Assembly (NCBI GenBank): GCA_963599255.1
Contig: CAVBWS010000035.1
Location: forward strand, 1-22,378
Direction of reading: 5' to 3'
Length of the DNA stretch: 22,378 bases
Source: RGIG5612 sp963599255
GTDB taxonomy: Bacteria; Bacillota; Clostridia; Lachnospirales; Lachnospiraceae
Shown here in pieces: positions 1 to 7,840 of the stretch. The first letter of the stretch is position 1. Every line of letters begins with the position of its first letter. The translations under genes and the position numbers were made by a program. Below the pieces are notes generated by a model that was not told the origin of the DNA, ran no database searches, and was given only the letters and a program-made list of their open reading frames with translations.

Positions 1-7
1 TTTAAAA

Positions 8-31
8 AGTTTCTTCTGAAACTGAATTTTT
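8..31 (+). terminator. possible weak terminator of an upstream gene
   Basis: AGTTTC (8-13) and GAAACT (18-23) can pair around the four-base loop TTCT, and a run of five T follows at 27-31 after a three-base gap. The stem is only six pairs and mostly A-T, so this is a weak candidate for the end of a gene lying to the left of the window. It could equally be chance in AT-rich DNA. Confidence 0.3.
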
Positions 32-128
32 CAATCATACTATTACTGTAACGAAACAATAGAAGGATTTAACGCGTATCTGTATGGAACAGCGGCAGAT
101 TCTTCTTAAAAAGAAAAGGAGACAGCAT

Positions 129-1625
129 ATGAAACAGACATTAAAGTACAAAAAAATGTTAAAAAAGACAGTAATGATCTTTTTAACAGCAGCAATGGTT
201 GGCAGCTCCGCAGGAGCAGCATTGGCATCAGAAACGAGTGTAACAGATGCAGTAATGGAGGCGGTTGTTGACGAGACAACTGTAGAAGAAACAGGAGCAC
301 TTACAGGAGTGGTATCTGAGGAAAGTCCTGAGATCACAGAAGAGGTGGTTGAGGAATCAGTCGGCGATGAAGAAATTACAGAAATCGTTGAAACAGAAGT
401 GGAAGAAATCACCGAAGAAGTAACGGAAGAGCTCGTAACAGATGCAGCTGCAGACGAAGAAACAACAGAAGCAATAGAAAAAATTTCTGAAGAAGCTTCT
501 GGAAAAGTAGTAGTTGAAGAAGTAGCAGGATCAGAGATTGAAGAGACAGAAGATGCATTGAACGAGACAGCCACGGTCACAACGGGCTGGGCACAGGAAG
601 ATGGCAGCTGGTATTTCTACAATGATAATGGCGAAAAGACAACCGGTTGGCTGTACAGAGGAACAGACGGCGAAAAAGAGATCTGGTATTACTTCAATGG
701 TTCTGGCGTAATGCAGACCGGTTGGCAGAAGATCAACCATAAGTGGTATTACTTTAACGAGTCAGGCAGAATGGCCATCGGCTGGATATATATTGATAAT
801 ACATGGTATCACACATCAGCATCAGGTGCGATGCAGACAGGTTGGATCAAAGTAAACGATACATGGTATTACATGTATTCATCAGGTGCCATGGCAGTTG
901 GTTGGCTGTATAGAGGCACAGAAAACGGTAAGGAAATCTGGTACTACATGACTTCTAACGGAATGGCAACGGGTTGGAAGGAAATAGACGGTAAGTGGTA
1001 TTTCTTTAATGAGTCGGGCAGGATGCAGACAGGTTGGTTATATCGTGGTATAGAAGATGAAAAAGAAATCTGGTACTACATGGGTACAAATGGAGCCATG
1101 GCTATAGACTGGCAGAAGATTAACGGCAGCTGGTACTATTTTGAAAAATCAGGTAGAATGCATACAGGATGGATAGTCAACTACAATAGACCTCAATATT
1201 ATCTAAGCGAATCAGGTAAAATGGTAACCGGATGGCTAAATTGTGATGACCACTGGTTTTTCCTTAGCGATGCAGGTGTGGTTCAAACAGGAATGCTATA
1301 TAGGGGTTTAGACTCAGAAGGCGAAGAAATCTGGTATTTCCTGAATGAATACTTCGGAATTTTGATGACCGGATATTTGTGCCATTCTGGCAGCGTTAGC
1401 CATTGTTACATTTCTGATACTTCAGGCAGGTTGTTATATAAAGTAGCGTGGTCTGACGATGGAACCGAATGTTCTTTTTACTCTCCATCAGGGAAATTCG
1501 TCAAGACTCTGAGTATGTTTGAAGCATTTGAAGAGATCTGGAAATTAACAGGAAGAGAAACGATATGGAATACCAACGATACAGGCTACACAAGGAATAG
1601 TTCCGGTGTATGGGAAGCAATGTGA
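129..1625 (+). CDS. secreted protein with acidic stalk and cell-wall-binding repeats
   Basis: The 498-residue product starts with a signal peptide: a basic N-terminus (KQTLKYKK, LKK), a hydrophobic core at about 14-30 and an ALA-S cleavage site near residue 33. ATG 129 is chosen because AAAGGAG lies just upstream; an in-frame ATG at 84 would put charged residues ahead of the signal. Residues about 35-150 are very rich in Glu, Thr and Val (repeated EEVTEE-like units) and probably form an extended stalk. From about 152 to 460 there are roughly a dozen 20-residue repeats of the type TGW....WYYF..SG.M, the choline/cell-wall-binding (CW_binding_1) family, some with the insertion LYRG...EKEIWYY. 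No catalytic domain is visible; the last 60 residues are degenerate repeats. Likely role: surface-attached adhesin or wall-associated protein; the ligand is unknown. The gene stands alone and ends at a strong terminator. Confidence 0.88.
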   Translation: MKQTLKYKKMLKKTVMIFLTAAMVGSSAGAALASETSVTDAVMEAVVDETTVEETGALTGVVSEESPEITEEVVEESVGDEEITEIVETEVEEITEEVTEELVTDAAADEETTEAIEKISEEASGKVVVEEVAGSEIEETEDALNETATVTTGWAQEDGSWYFYNDNGEKTTGWLYRGTDGEKEIWYYFNGSGVMQTGWQKINHKWYYFNESGRMAIGWIYIDNTWYHTSASGAMQTGWIKVNDTWYYMYSSGAMAVGWLYRGTENGKEIWYYMTSNGMATGWKEIDGKWYFFNESGRMQTGWLYRGIEDEKEIWYYMGTNGAMAIDWQKINGSWYYFEKSGRMHTGWIVNYNRPQYYLSESGKMVTGWLNCDDHWFFLSDAGVVQTGMLYRGLDSEGEEIWYFLNEYFGILMTGYLCHSGSVSHCYISDTSGRLLYKVAWSDDGTECSFYSPSGKFVKTLSMFEAFEEIWKLTGRETIWNTNDTGYTRNSSGVWEAM

Positions 1626-1670
1626 GACTTTATCCATGTACGCCTCAAAATAAAATAAGGATAAACAGAA

Positions 1671-1697
1671 AAGCCGCCTCGAAAGGGGCGGTTTTTT
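1671..1697 (+). terminator. rho-independent terminator, probably bidirectional
   Basis: CCGCCTC (1674-1680) pairs with GGGGCGG (1685-1691) around a GAAA tetraloop, with one G-T wobble, and six T follow at 1692-1697. An A-run on the 5' side gives a T-run on the other strand, so it can also stop the convergent minus-strand gene ending at 1730. It lies 46 bases after the stop of the wall-binding protein. Confidence 0.92.
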
Positions 1698-1729
1698 GAG
1701 CCTGAAATTCAGAAAATAATGGACTATGC

Positions 1730-1975
1730 TTACTGCCTTCCGTCATGAAATGCATGCCTTCCTGCGTAGATAAATACAACAACCCAGGCAGCTACTACAA
1801 AATATCCGATGAAGCATATCATCCAGTCAATAGAGGATAATGTCCAGGTTCTTACGATCAGCCAGACTATAAATCCAGCAATCGCGAAAATGATACTAAA
1901 GATGAATAATGCAGATCTATATTTAGACTTTTCTTCAATGTTTTTATTTTCAATATATGCCCATAAATGTTTCAT
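1730..1975 (-). CDS. small two-helix membrane protein of unknown function
   Basis: This 81-residue product has an N-terminal polar part (MKHLWAYIENKNIEEKSKYR), a first hydrophobic segment at about 21-42, a Trp-containing turn (RTWTLSSIDW), a second hydrophobic segment at about 49-71 and a polar tail ending RHAFHDGRQ. The positive-charge pattern suggests that both ends lie inside the cell. The ATG at 1975 is preferred because a purine-rich GGGCGGGAAA stretch lies just upstream on the minus strand; a TTG at 2008 would add 11 residues. It is the only minus-strand gene in the window and is convergent with the wall-binding protein. I do not recognise the family. The clear two-helix pattern and ribosome binding site make it more likely real than chance. 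Confidence 0.62.
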   Translation of the reverse strand: MKHLWAYIENKNIEEKSKYRSALFIFSIIFAIAGFIVWLIVRTWTLSSIDWMICFIGYFVVAAWVVVFIYAGRHAFHDGRQ

Positions 1976-2209
1976 GATTATTTCCCGCCCTTCTGTGAAA
2001 GACACCAATGCGTCATGAAAATGTATAACGCCTAGCCTTCATGTGTAATTGATAATCTATATTTCTTATGTTGTAAGAATAATTCTATTGTGTAAAAGCT
2101 AAAATCATGGGATAGTAATGATTGTGTAAAATAACTAGAATGCATTTATGGAACAGCACAAAATCACACCCAAAAATTGCGCCGGAGAAACATCTGAAAC
2201 TGTAAGTTT

Positions 2210-2245
2210 TTGACACTGTTCAAAGTTTAAACCATCATGTATAAT
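2210..2245 (+). promoter_or_regulatory. candidate carA promoter
   Basis: A perfect -35 hexamer TTGACA (2210-2215) and a perfect -10 hexamer TATAAT (2240-2245) are both present, but 24 bases apart, which is too far for one sigma-A promoter. Workable pairings are TTCAAA (2219-2224) with TATAAT at 15 bases, or TTGACA with CATCAT (2233-2238) at 17 bases. Either would give a carA leader of about 200 bases. Confidence 0.45.
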
Positions 2246-2320
2246 ATATGCTAATAAAACTGCGCAAAGGCAGGTGTTTTTGCTGTGCTCACTTTTACAT
2301 TGAAAATATCGCCGAGTTGT

Positions 2321-2377
2321 TACAGTACCGGAGAGGTGCAGTTGCTGCAAACCGGTATTCACGGCATGCCGCAACTG
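2321..2377 (+). promoter_or_regulatory. structured carA leader, possible PyrR-type control element
   Basis: CCGGAGAGGT (2328-2337) matches the ten-base heart of the PyrR-binding-loop consensus ARUCCNGNGAGGYU; it sits in a small hairpin, GTACC (2325-2329) with GGTGC (2335-2339) around loop GGAGA. Two longer pairings exclude each other: TACCGG (2326-2331) with CCGGTA (2352-2357), and CAGTTGC (2339-2345) with GCAACTG (2371-2377). Such interleaved alternatives are typical of attenuators. Against this, no T-run follows the second stem, and the match overlaps a sequence that resembles a ribosome binding site. PyrR control of carAB would fit established pyrimidine regulation in Firmicutes. Confidence 0.4.
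2344..2368 (+). repeat. divergent copy of the 25-bp intergenic element
   Basis: This copy matches the 25-bp element at 7816-7840 at 19 of 25 positions, including the shared block TTCACGGCA. The CCG/CGG core stem is kept but the outer pairing is not. It lies inside the carA leader and overlaps the alternative stems there. Confidence 0.5.
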
Positions 2378-2460
2378 ACTTTAGTTCGATGTGATGTCGC
2401 ACATTATGACGCAACAGCTTAATATAGAAACAGCACAACTATGATTTGGAGAAAACAAAG

Positions 2461-3555
2461 ATGAAGAGAGTTGACAGAAAAATCATACTAGAAGATGGTA
2501 CTGAGTGCTATGGATACGGATTTGGAGGAAGAGATTCCCGCGTATGTGAGATAGTATTCAACACTTCTATGGTGGGTTATCAGGAAATCGTTTCTGACCC
2601 GTCATACACAGACCAGATGGTTGTTATGACATACCCGCTTATTGGCAATTATGGTATTACCGATGATGATTACGAGAGTAAGAATATCACAATCGGAGGC
2701 CTTATCGTAAGAGATTACAATGATATGCCTTCTAATTTCAGATATACCAAGACATTGTCAGAACTTCTTGAAGAGAATAACATTCCTGGTATCTCGGGAG
2801 TTGACACGAGAATGCTTACAAGAAGTATCCGTGATCTGGGATCAAGACGTGTACTTATTACAGATGCCACGACATCACTGGAAGAAGGCCTTGAGATAAT
2901 CAGAAATACACCGGTGCCGCATGATGCAGTATCGAGAGTTACAAGTAAGAAAGGTTGGTACAGCCGAACTTCCAATCATCAGTTCAATGTAGTTGCAATT
3001 GACTGTGGTATCAAGCTCAATATCATAAGATGTCTTAATAAATTCGGATGCAATGTTACAGTTGTTCCGTATGACACAACTCCGGAAGAAATATCATTTA
3101 TGAATCCGGATGGTATTTTTATTTCAAATGGTCCCGGAGATCCGGAAGATGTTCCGTCAGTTGTACAGACAATAAAAACTCTCAGAGGACAATATCCTAT
3201 CTTTGGCATTTGCCTCGGACATCAGATCATATCATTAGCATATGGCGCAAAAACTTATAAATTAAAATTCGGACACAGAGGCGGCAATCATCCTGTTAAG
3301 AATCTTGAAACAGGCAAAATAGAAATCACTTCACAAAATCATAGTTATGCAGTTGATGCAGACAGCATTAAGAATACGGATCTTACCATCACACACATGA
3401 ATCTTCTTGATAACACTGTTGAAGGTGTTGAATGCAGGGAAGATAAAGTATTCAGCGTGCAGTATCATCCTGAGAGCGCACCGGGACCTAGGGACAGTAC
3501 GTATCTGTTTGATAAATTTATTAAAATAATGAAGGAGGCTAGAGACAATGCCTAA
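2461..3555 (+). CDS. carA: carbamoyl-phosphate synthase small subunit
   Basis: CarA is the glutaminase subunit that releases ammonia from glutamine and passes it to CarB for carbamoyl phosphate, the first precursor of pyrimidines and arginine. The 364-residue length is normal. The N-terminal half is the CPSase small-chain domain; the C-terminal half is a class I glutamine amidotransferase with nucleophile Cys251 in FGICLGHQ and the His336/Glu338 pair in VQYHPES. ATG 2461 has GGAG nine bases upstream; an in-frame TTG at 2446 sits on that signal and is rejected. The gene overlaps carB by eight bases (ATGCCTAA), so the two subunits are probably translationally coupled. No other pyr or arg genes are adjacent, which leaves open whether pyrimidines or arginine dominate control. 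Confidence 0.97.
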   Translation: MKRVDRKIILEDGTECYGYGFGGRDSRVCEIVFNTSMVGYQEIVSDPSYTDQMVVMTYPLIGNYGITDDDYESKNITIGGLIVRDYNDMPSNFRYTKTLSELLEENNIPGISGVDTRMLTRSIRDLGSRRVLITDATTSLEEGLEIIRNTPVPHDAVSRVTSKKGWYSRTSNHQFNVVAIDCGIKLNIIRCLNKFGCNVTVVPYDTTPEEISFMNPDGIFISNGPGDPEDVPSVVQTIKTLRGQYPIFGICLGHQIISLAYGAKTYKLKFGHRGGNHPVKNLETGKIEITSQNHSYAVDADSIKNTDLTITHMNLLDNTVEGVECREDKVFSVQYHPESAPGPRDSTYLFDKFIKIMKEARDNA

Positions 3556-6500
3556 GAGAACTGATATTAAAAAAGTACTTGTTATTGGATCCGGCCCTAT
3601 TGTTATCGGACAGGCAGCGGAGTTTGACTACGCAGGAACCCAGGCGTGTCTGGCGCTCAGAGAAGAAGGCTATGAAGTAATCCTTGCTAACTCTAACCCT
3701 GCAACGATCATGACAGATACTACTGTTGCGGATAAGGTTTATATGGAGCCACTGACACTGGAATATGTTGCCAGAATATGCCGCCGGGAGCGTCCTGATG
3801 CGATCGTTCCGGGTATCGGCGGACAGACCGGTCTTAACCTTGCGATGCAGCTGGCTAAAAAAGGCGTACTCCAGGAGTGTGAGATAGAGCTTCTGGGAAC
3901 CAATGCCGACAGTATCGAGCGGGCAGAGGACAGAGAATTATTCAAGGAGCTGTGCGAAAGCATAGGAGAGCCTGTAGTTCCTTCAGAGATCACATACAGC
4001 GTAGAAGAAGCATTGAAGGCTGCAGATGATCTGGGATATCCGGTAATTCTTCGTCCTGCGTTCACATTAGGCGGCACCGGAGGCGGATTTGCATATGATC
4101 CTGAAGAACTGGCTGAGATGATGAGAAATGCTCTTGATCTGTCACCTGTTCATCAGGTCTTAATAGAGAAGAGCATTAAGGGATATAAAGAGATTGAATA
4201 TGAAGTAATGCGTGATGCAAATGACACTGCCATTACGGTCTGCAGTATGGAAAATCTGGATCCTGTCGGCATTCATACCGGTGACTCTATAGTCGTTGCT
4301 CCGGTTCAGACTCTGACAAATAAAGAATATCAGATGTTAAGAGACAGTGCCCTTAAGATCATCCGCGCATTGGATGTTAAGGGCGGATGTAATGTCCAGT
4401 TTGCACTGGATCCTCAGTCATTCAAATATTATGTAATAGAGGTTAATCCTAGGGTGTCCCGTTCTTCGGCACTGGCATCTAAGGCCAGCGGATATCCTAT
4501 CGCAAGGGTTTCTGCGAAAATTGCCGTAGGCATGAACTTGGATGAGATTCAGCTGGCCAATACTCCTGCCTGCTTCGAACCTTCACTTGACTATGTTGTA
4601 ACCAAGATGCCTAGGTTCCCGTTTGATAAATTCGCAGCTGCATCCAATGCACTGTCAACTCAGATGAAGGCTACAGGTGAGGTCATGAGTGTAGGAAGAA
4701 CACTTGAGGAGAGCTTGCTTAAGGCCATCCGTTCACTTGAGGACGGACATAATCATATTCATATGGAGAAGTTCGATTCTAAGAATATGAGCGTGGACGA
4801 TCTGCTTGAATATGTTAAGATCGGTACTGACGACAGAATATATGCGATCTCTCAGCTTATGTGGATGGGCGTAGATCACTCCAGAATATGTAATATCACC
4901 GGAATAGATATGTTCTTCCTGGATAAGATCAAGAAAATCGTGGATTTCGAGAAGGAGATGGAACAGAATCCTAACTTCGTGGAACTGCTGGTGGAAGCTA
5001 AGAAAATGGGATTTTCTGATTCATACATAGCCGAGCTGTGGAATGTAACAGAGGACGAGATCTACAGACGCCGCTGCGAACTGGGAATATTCCCTGTATA
5101 CAAGATGATCGATACCTGCGCCAGCGAGTTCGACAGCTATGTTCCGTATTTCTATTCAACATATGAGGATGAGAATGAGTCAATAGTATCTGACAAGCAG
5201 AAAATCATAGTTCTGGGCTCAGGTCCTATCAGGATCGGTCAGGGTGTTGAGTTCGACTTCTCAACGGTTCATGCGGTTCATACCATTCATGAAGCCGGAT
5301 ACGAGGCAATCGTTATCAACAACAATCCTGAGACGGTTTCAACTGATTATACTACGGCTGATAAATTGTATTTTGAGCCGCTGACAGTTGAAGATGTTAT
5401 GAACATTATTCACCTTGAGCAGCCATTAGGCGTTATTGCAACGTTGGGCGGCCAGACAGCCGTTAATCTTGCAGCACCGTTGGCTCAGAGAGGTGTTAAG
5501 ATCATAGGAACAGACTGTGACGCCATTGAAAAGGCTGAGAACAGAGACGCATTTGACGAGGTTATCAAGTCTCTTGATATTCCTAATCCTAAGGGCGAGG
5601 CAGTTACTGATATTGAAAGCGGTGTGGCTGTTGCTGAAAGGATAGGTTATCCTGTGCTTGTAAGGCCGAGCTTCGTTCTGGGCGGCCGTGCAATGGAGAT
5701 CGTTGCAAATGAAGAGAGCATCAGACATTATCTTAAGAACGCAGTTGATGTGGATATCGATAAGCCGGTGCTTGTAGATAAATATCTTCTGGGTAAGGAA
5801 GTTGAAGTTGACGCTGTGTGCGATGGTCAGCAGGTATTTATACCAGGCATAATGGAGCTGGTAGAACGTACAGGTGTTCATTCGGGCGACAGTAACTCTG
5901 TATATCCGCCATTTTCAATATCACAGAAGGTTAAGGATACAATCGTTGATTATACAACGAGACTGGGTCTGGGAATCGGGATTGTCGGATTGTTTAACAT
6001 CCAGTTTATCGTTGATAAGGATGAAAATGTATTCGTGATCGAGGTTAATCCGAGAGCGTCACGAAGCGTTCCGTTCCTGTCCAAATCCACAGGATTTCCT
6101 CTGTGCAAGATCGCCACAAGGGTTATGCTGGGACACAGCCTGAAGGATCAGGGAATCACGGAAATGGTACCGGCAGAGAAGAAGAGATGGTACGTTAAGG
6201 CTCCGGCATTCTCCTTTGCCAAGTTAAATGGTATGGACGCTTACTTATCACCGGAGATGAAGTCAACCGGTGAAGCCATCGGATATGATATAAGATTAAA
6301 CAGAGCTTTATATAAGGCCCTTCAGGCGTCAGGCGTTAAGATGAAATATTACGGCACTGTGCTGGTTACTCTGGCAGATGAAGACAAGGAAGAGGCACTT
6401 CCGCTGGTAAGAAGATTCTACAATCTCGGATTTAATATTGAGGCCACATCAGGAACGGCAGCATTCATGAAGGCTCATGGCATCAGAACCAGAGTCAGAG

Positions 6501-6736
6501 GTAAGCTGAGCGAGGGCAGCACGGAGATATTAGATTCTATTCATGCAGGATATGTAAGTTACATCATCAATACCAGAGCGGTAATGTCCGGCGTTCATTA
6601 CGCTGACGGCGAGGAGATCAGACAGTGCGCGGTTCAGAATGGTGTAACACTGTTCACATCCCTGGATACCGTTAAGATCGTTCTCGACGTACTTGAAGAG
6701 ACAATACCACAGATTTCAACCATTGACGCTGAATGA
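3548..6736 (+). CDS. carB: carbamoyl-phosphate synthase large subunit
   Basis: CarB makes carbamoyl phosphate from bicarbonate, two ATP and the ammonia delivered by CarA. The 1062-residue product shows the internal duplication of the family. The first synthetase half opens with GSGPIVIGQAAEFDY and carries RPAFTLGGTGGG in its ATP-grasp fold; the second begins near residue 551 (VLGSGPIRIGQGVEFDFS) and carries RPSFVLGGRAMEI. The last 130 or so residues form the MGS-like allosteric domain (FNIEATSGTAAFM, RVRGKLSEGS), where UMP and ornithine act in characterised enzymes. AAGGAGG (3532-3538) lies nine bases before the ATG, inside the end of carA. The gene is intact. Confidence 0.98.
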   Translation: MPKRTDIKKVLVIGSGPIVIGQAAEFDYAGTQACLALREEGYEVILANSNPATIMTDTTVADKVYMEPLTLEYVARICRRERPDAIVPGIGGQTGLNLAMQLAKKGVLQECEIELLGTNADSIERAEDRELFKELCESIGEPVVPSEITYSVEEALKAADDLGYPVILRPAFTLGGTGGGFAYDPEELAEMMRNALDLSPVHQVLIEKSIKGYKEIEYEVMRDANDTAITVCSMENLDPVGIHTGDSIVVAPVQTLTNKEYQMLRDSALKIIRALDVKGGCNVQFALDPQSFKYYVIEVNPRVSRSSALASKASGYPIARVSAKIAVGMNLDEIQLANTPACFEPSLDYVVTKMPRFPFDKFAAASNALSTQMKATGEVMSVGRTLEESLLKAIRSLEDGHNHIHMEKFDSKNMSVDDLLEYVKIGTDDRIYAISQLMWMGVDHSRICNITGIDMFFLDKIKKIVDFEKEMEQNPNFVELLVEAKKMGFSDSYIAELWNVTEDEIYRRRCELGIFPVYKMIDTCASEFDSYVPYFYSTYEDENESIVSDKQKIIVLGSGPIRIGQGVEFDFSTVHAVHTIHEAGYEAIVINNNPETVSTDYTTADKLYFEPLTVEDVMNIIHLEQPLGVIATLGGQTAVNLAAPLAQRGVKIIGTDCDAIEKAENRDAFDEVIKSLDIPNPKGEAVTDIESGVAVAERIGYPVLVRPSFVLGGRAMEIVANEESIRHYLKNAVDVDIDKPVLVDKYLLGKEVEVDAVCDGQQVFIPGIMELVERTGVHSGDSNSVYPPFSISQKVKDTIVDYTTRLGLGIGIVGLFNIQFIVDKDENVFVIEVNPRASRSVPFLSKSTGFPLCKIATRVMLGHSLKDQGITEMVPAEKKRWYVKAPAFSFAKLNGMDAYLSPEMKSTGEAIGYDIRLNRALYKALQASGVKMKYYGTVLVTLADEDKEEALPLVRRFYNLGFNIEATSGTAAFMKAHGIRTRVRGKLSEGSTEILDSIHAGYVSYIINTRAVMSGVHYADGEEIRQCAVQNGVTLFTSLDTVKIVLDVLEETIPQISTIDAE

Positions 6737-6761
6737 AACAGACAGAGAGGATGAGACATTA

Positions 6762-6794
6762 GGCAAATGACCTTGTCCGGCAGGGCCATTTGCC
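6762..6794 (+). other. strong hairpin between carB and the ThyX-like gene
   Basis: GGCAAATG (6762-6769) pairs perfectly with CATTTGCC (6787-6794). Past an A/C mismatch, CCTTG (6771-6775) pairs with CAGGG (6781-6785), with one T-G wobble, around the loop TCCGG. No T-run follows, so it is not a standard terminator. It lies 26 bases after the carB stop and 42 bases before the next start, so it may be an mRNA processing or stability element. A 10-base palindrome CCGAATTCGG follows at 6811-6820. Confidence 0.65.
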
Positions 6795-6835
6795 ACATTG
6801 ATCGTGTGAACCGAATTCGGAGACGGGAGTTATAT

Positions 6836-7477
6836 ATGAAATTCGAAAATACAGAGGTATGGGGATTTAAACATGCATTAAGAGGCATGAGAAACCCTCT
6901 TGAGAGCTGGGCTAAATCCGACAGCTCCTTTGAAGAGGATACTGACATCGGCGAGAATGACATGGGACTTGCCCACAGACTTATCGCAGGAGGTACTGAG
7001 CACAGAAAGTTCATGAGACAGATATTCGTGTCTGTTGATATTACAGCACCTATTTATTGGTGGAAGGAGTTCGATACATATAAGGTAGGAACCGTAGCCA
7101 ATTCCACATCAACCATGCATAAGCTGGCAAGTCAGCCGATTACCAAGGAATGTTTTGAGATCGATGATCTCGATAAGGAAATATTCGATGAATATGAGAT
7201 AGAGTCGATCATCGATATCTGTGAGAAGTTAAGAGTCAAATATCTGGAAAATAAAGAGAAGAAATATTGGAAAGAACTGGTAAGATGGCTGCCGGAAGGC
7301 TGGAACCAGACAAGAACAGTTACCATGAATTATGAGAACCTAAGAACGATTTATTTTCAGAGAAGGGCTCATAAATTAAACGAGTGGTCGGGAACGGATA
7401 ACGCCGAGCTTACCAATTTTATCGCATGGGTTAAGTCACTCCCGTATGCAGAAGAGCTGATCACATACGAAAACTAA
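6836..7477 (+). CDS. ThyX-like protein lacking the flavin-binding RHR motif
   Basis: The 213-residue product resembles flavin-dependent thymidylate synthase (ThyX) in two blocks. The C-terminal block, residues 152-184 (LPEGWNQTRTVTMNYENLR, then QRRAHKLNEW), follows the ThyX pattern of an NxxxLRxF-type helix leading to the C-terminal motif. The central block (RKFMRQIFVSVDITAPIYWW, then KEFDTYKVGTVANSTSTMH) occupies the place where ThyX has its RHRx7S signature, but that signature is absent and KEFDTYK stands instead. FAD binding and dTMP synthesis are therefore doubtful. ATG 6836 is chosen because GGGAG (6825-6829) is six bases upstream; an in-frame ATG at 6767 would translate the hairpin. DUF1294 follows after three bases. 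It may be a repurposed ThyX fold with unknown function. Confidence 0.6.
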   Translation: MKFENTEVWGFKHALRGMRNPLESWAKSDSSFEEDTDIGENDMGLAHRLIAGGTEHRKFMRQIFVSVDITAPIYWWKEFDTYKVGTVANSTSTMHKLASQPITKECFEIDDLDKEIFDEYEIESIIDICEKLRVKYLENKEKKYWKELVRWLPEGWNQTRTVTMNYENLRTIYFQRRAHKLNEWSGTDNAELTNFIAWVKSLPYAEELITYEN

Positions 7478-7480
7478 ACC

Positions 7481-7762
7481 ATGAACATGTGGATGATCAT
7501 TTTGATAGTATATCTGACTATAGTAAATATAGTCGGATTTATTATCATGGGAATAGACAAGAAACGTGCAATAAATAATGAATGGCGCATACCGGAGAAG
7601 AGCTTTTTTATCGTGAGCCTTGCAGGCGGGAGCATAGGAAGCTGGGCCGGCATGTATGTATTTCACCACAAGACCAGGCATTGGTACTTTGTGGTATTTA
7701 TACCAACGATACTGGCGGTGCAGATATTTGCAGCCGCGTTGATCATTAGCAGGATTGGCTGA
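7481..7762 (+). CDS. DUF1294 family small membrane protein
   Basis: The 93-residue product has an N-terminal transmembrane helix (about 4-24), the cytoplasmic motif DKKRA followed by RIPE, a glycine-rich segment GGSIGSWAGMYVFHHKT, and a second helix (about 68-90). This arrangement is that of the DUF1294 family, whose function is not established. The start lies three bases after the stop of the ThyX-like gene and no ribosome binding site is visible nearby, so translation probably depends on re-initiation from that gene. ATGs at 7487 and 7493 are alternatives. Confidence 0.85.
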   Translation: MNMWMIILIVYLTIVNIVGFIIMGIDKKRAINNEWRIPEKSFFIVSLAGGSIGSWAGMYVFHHKTRHWYFVVFIPTILAVQIFAAALIISRIG

Positions 7763-7815
7763 ATTAGTTCATGCGCTGTGCGGTGACACTGCTAAACGGA
7801 ATTATAAGGCCAGCT

Positions 7816-7840
7816 GCTGCACGCCGAGGTTCACGGCACG
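7816..7840 (+). repeat. 25-bp intergenic hairpin element, copy 1
   Basis: It reads GCTGCAC followed by GCCGAGGTTCACGGCACG. ACGCCG (7821-7826) pairs with CGG (7834-7836) and CGT (7839-7841) around loop AGGTTCA, with CA (7837-7838) bulged. It lies 53 bases after the DUF1294 gene and 28 before the Nudix gene. A run of six T at 7855-7860 follows 14 bases after the element, so a link to termination is possible but not clear. Confidence 0.75.

Larger units (their letters stand above)
1976..2460. other. 485-bp non-coding region between divergent genes
   Basis: This AT-rich stretch separates the minus-strand membrane protein from carA. It holds an 11-bp direct repeat (ATTGTGTAAAA at 2087-2097 and 2121-2131), promoter-like sequence near 2210-2245, and a structured leader at 2321-2377 (entered separately). 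Short open frames exist, but none has a convincing start signal except the 26-codon frame described in the findings. Confidence 0.7.

Noticed and set aside
35..580. Long minus-strand open frame, Ser/Thr/Val-rich, 181 residues
   Set aside because: It is the mirror of the Glu-rich stalk coding (GAA/GAG read as TTC/CTC); no ribosome binding site and no family resemblance.
2087..2131. Direct repeat ATTGTGTAAAA, two copies 34 bases apart
   Set aside because: Only 11 bases in AT-rich DNA; could be an operator but nothing else supports it.
5426..5881. Minus-strand open frame of 151 residues inside carB
   Set aside because: It lies fully within the well-conserved second half of carB and shows no protein family features.
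6767..6835. N-terminal extension of the ThyX-like protein from ATG 6767
   Set aside because: It would translate the strong hairpin and has no ribosome binding site; GGGAG stands six bases before ATG 6836.
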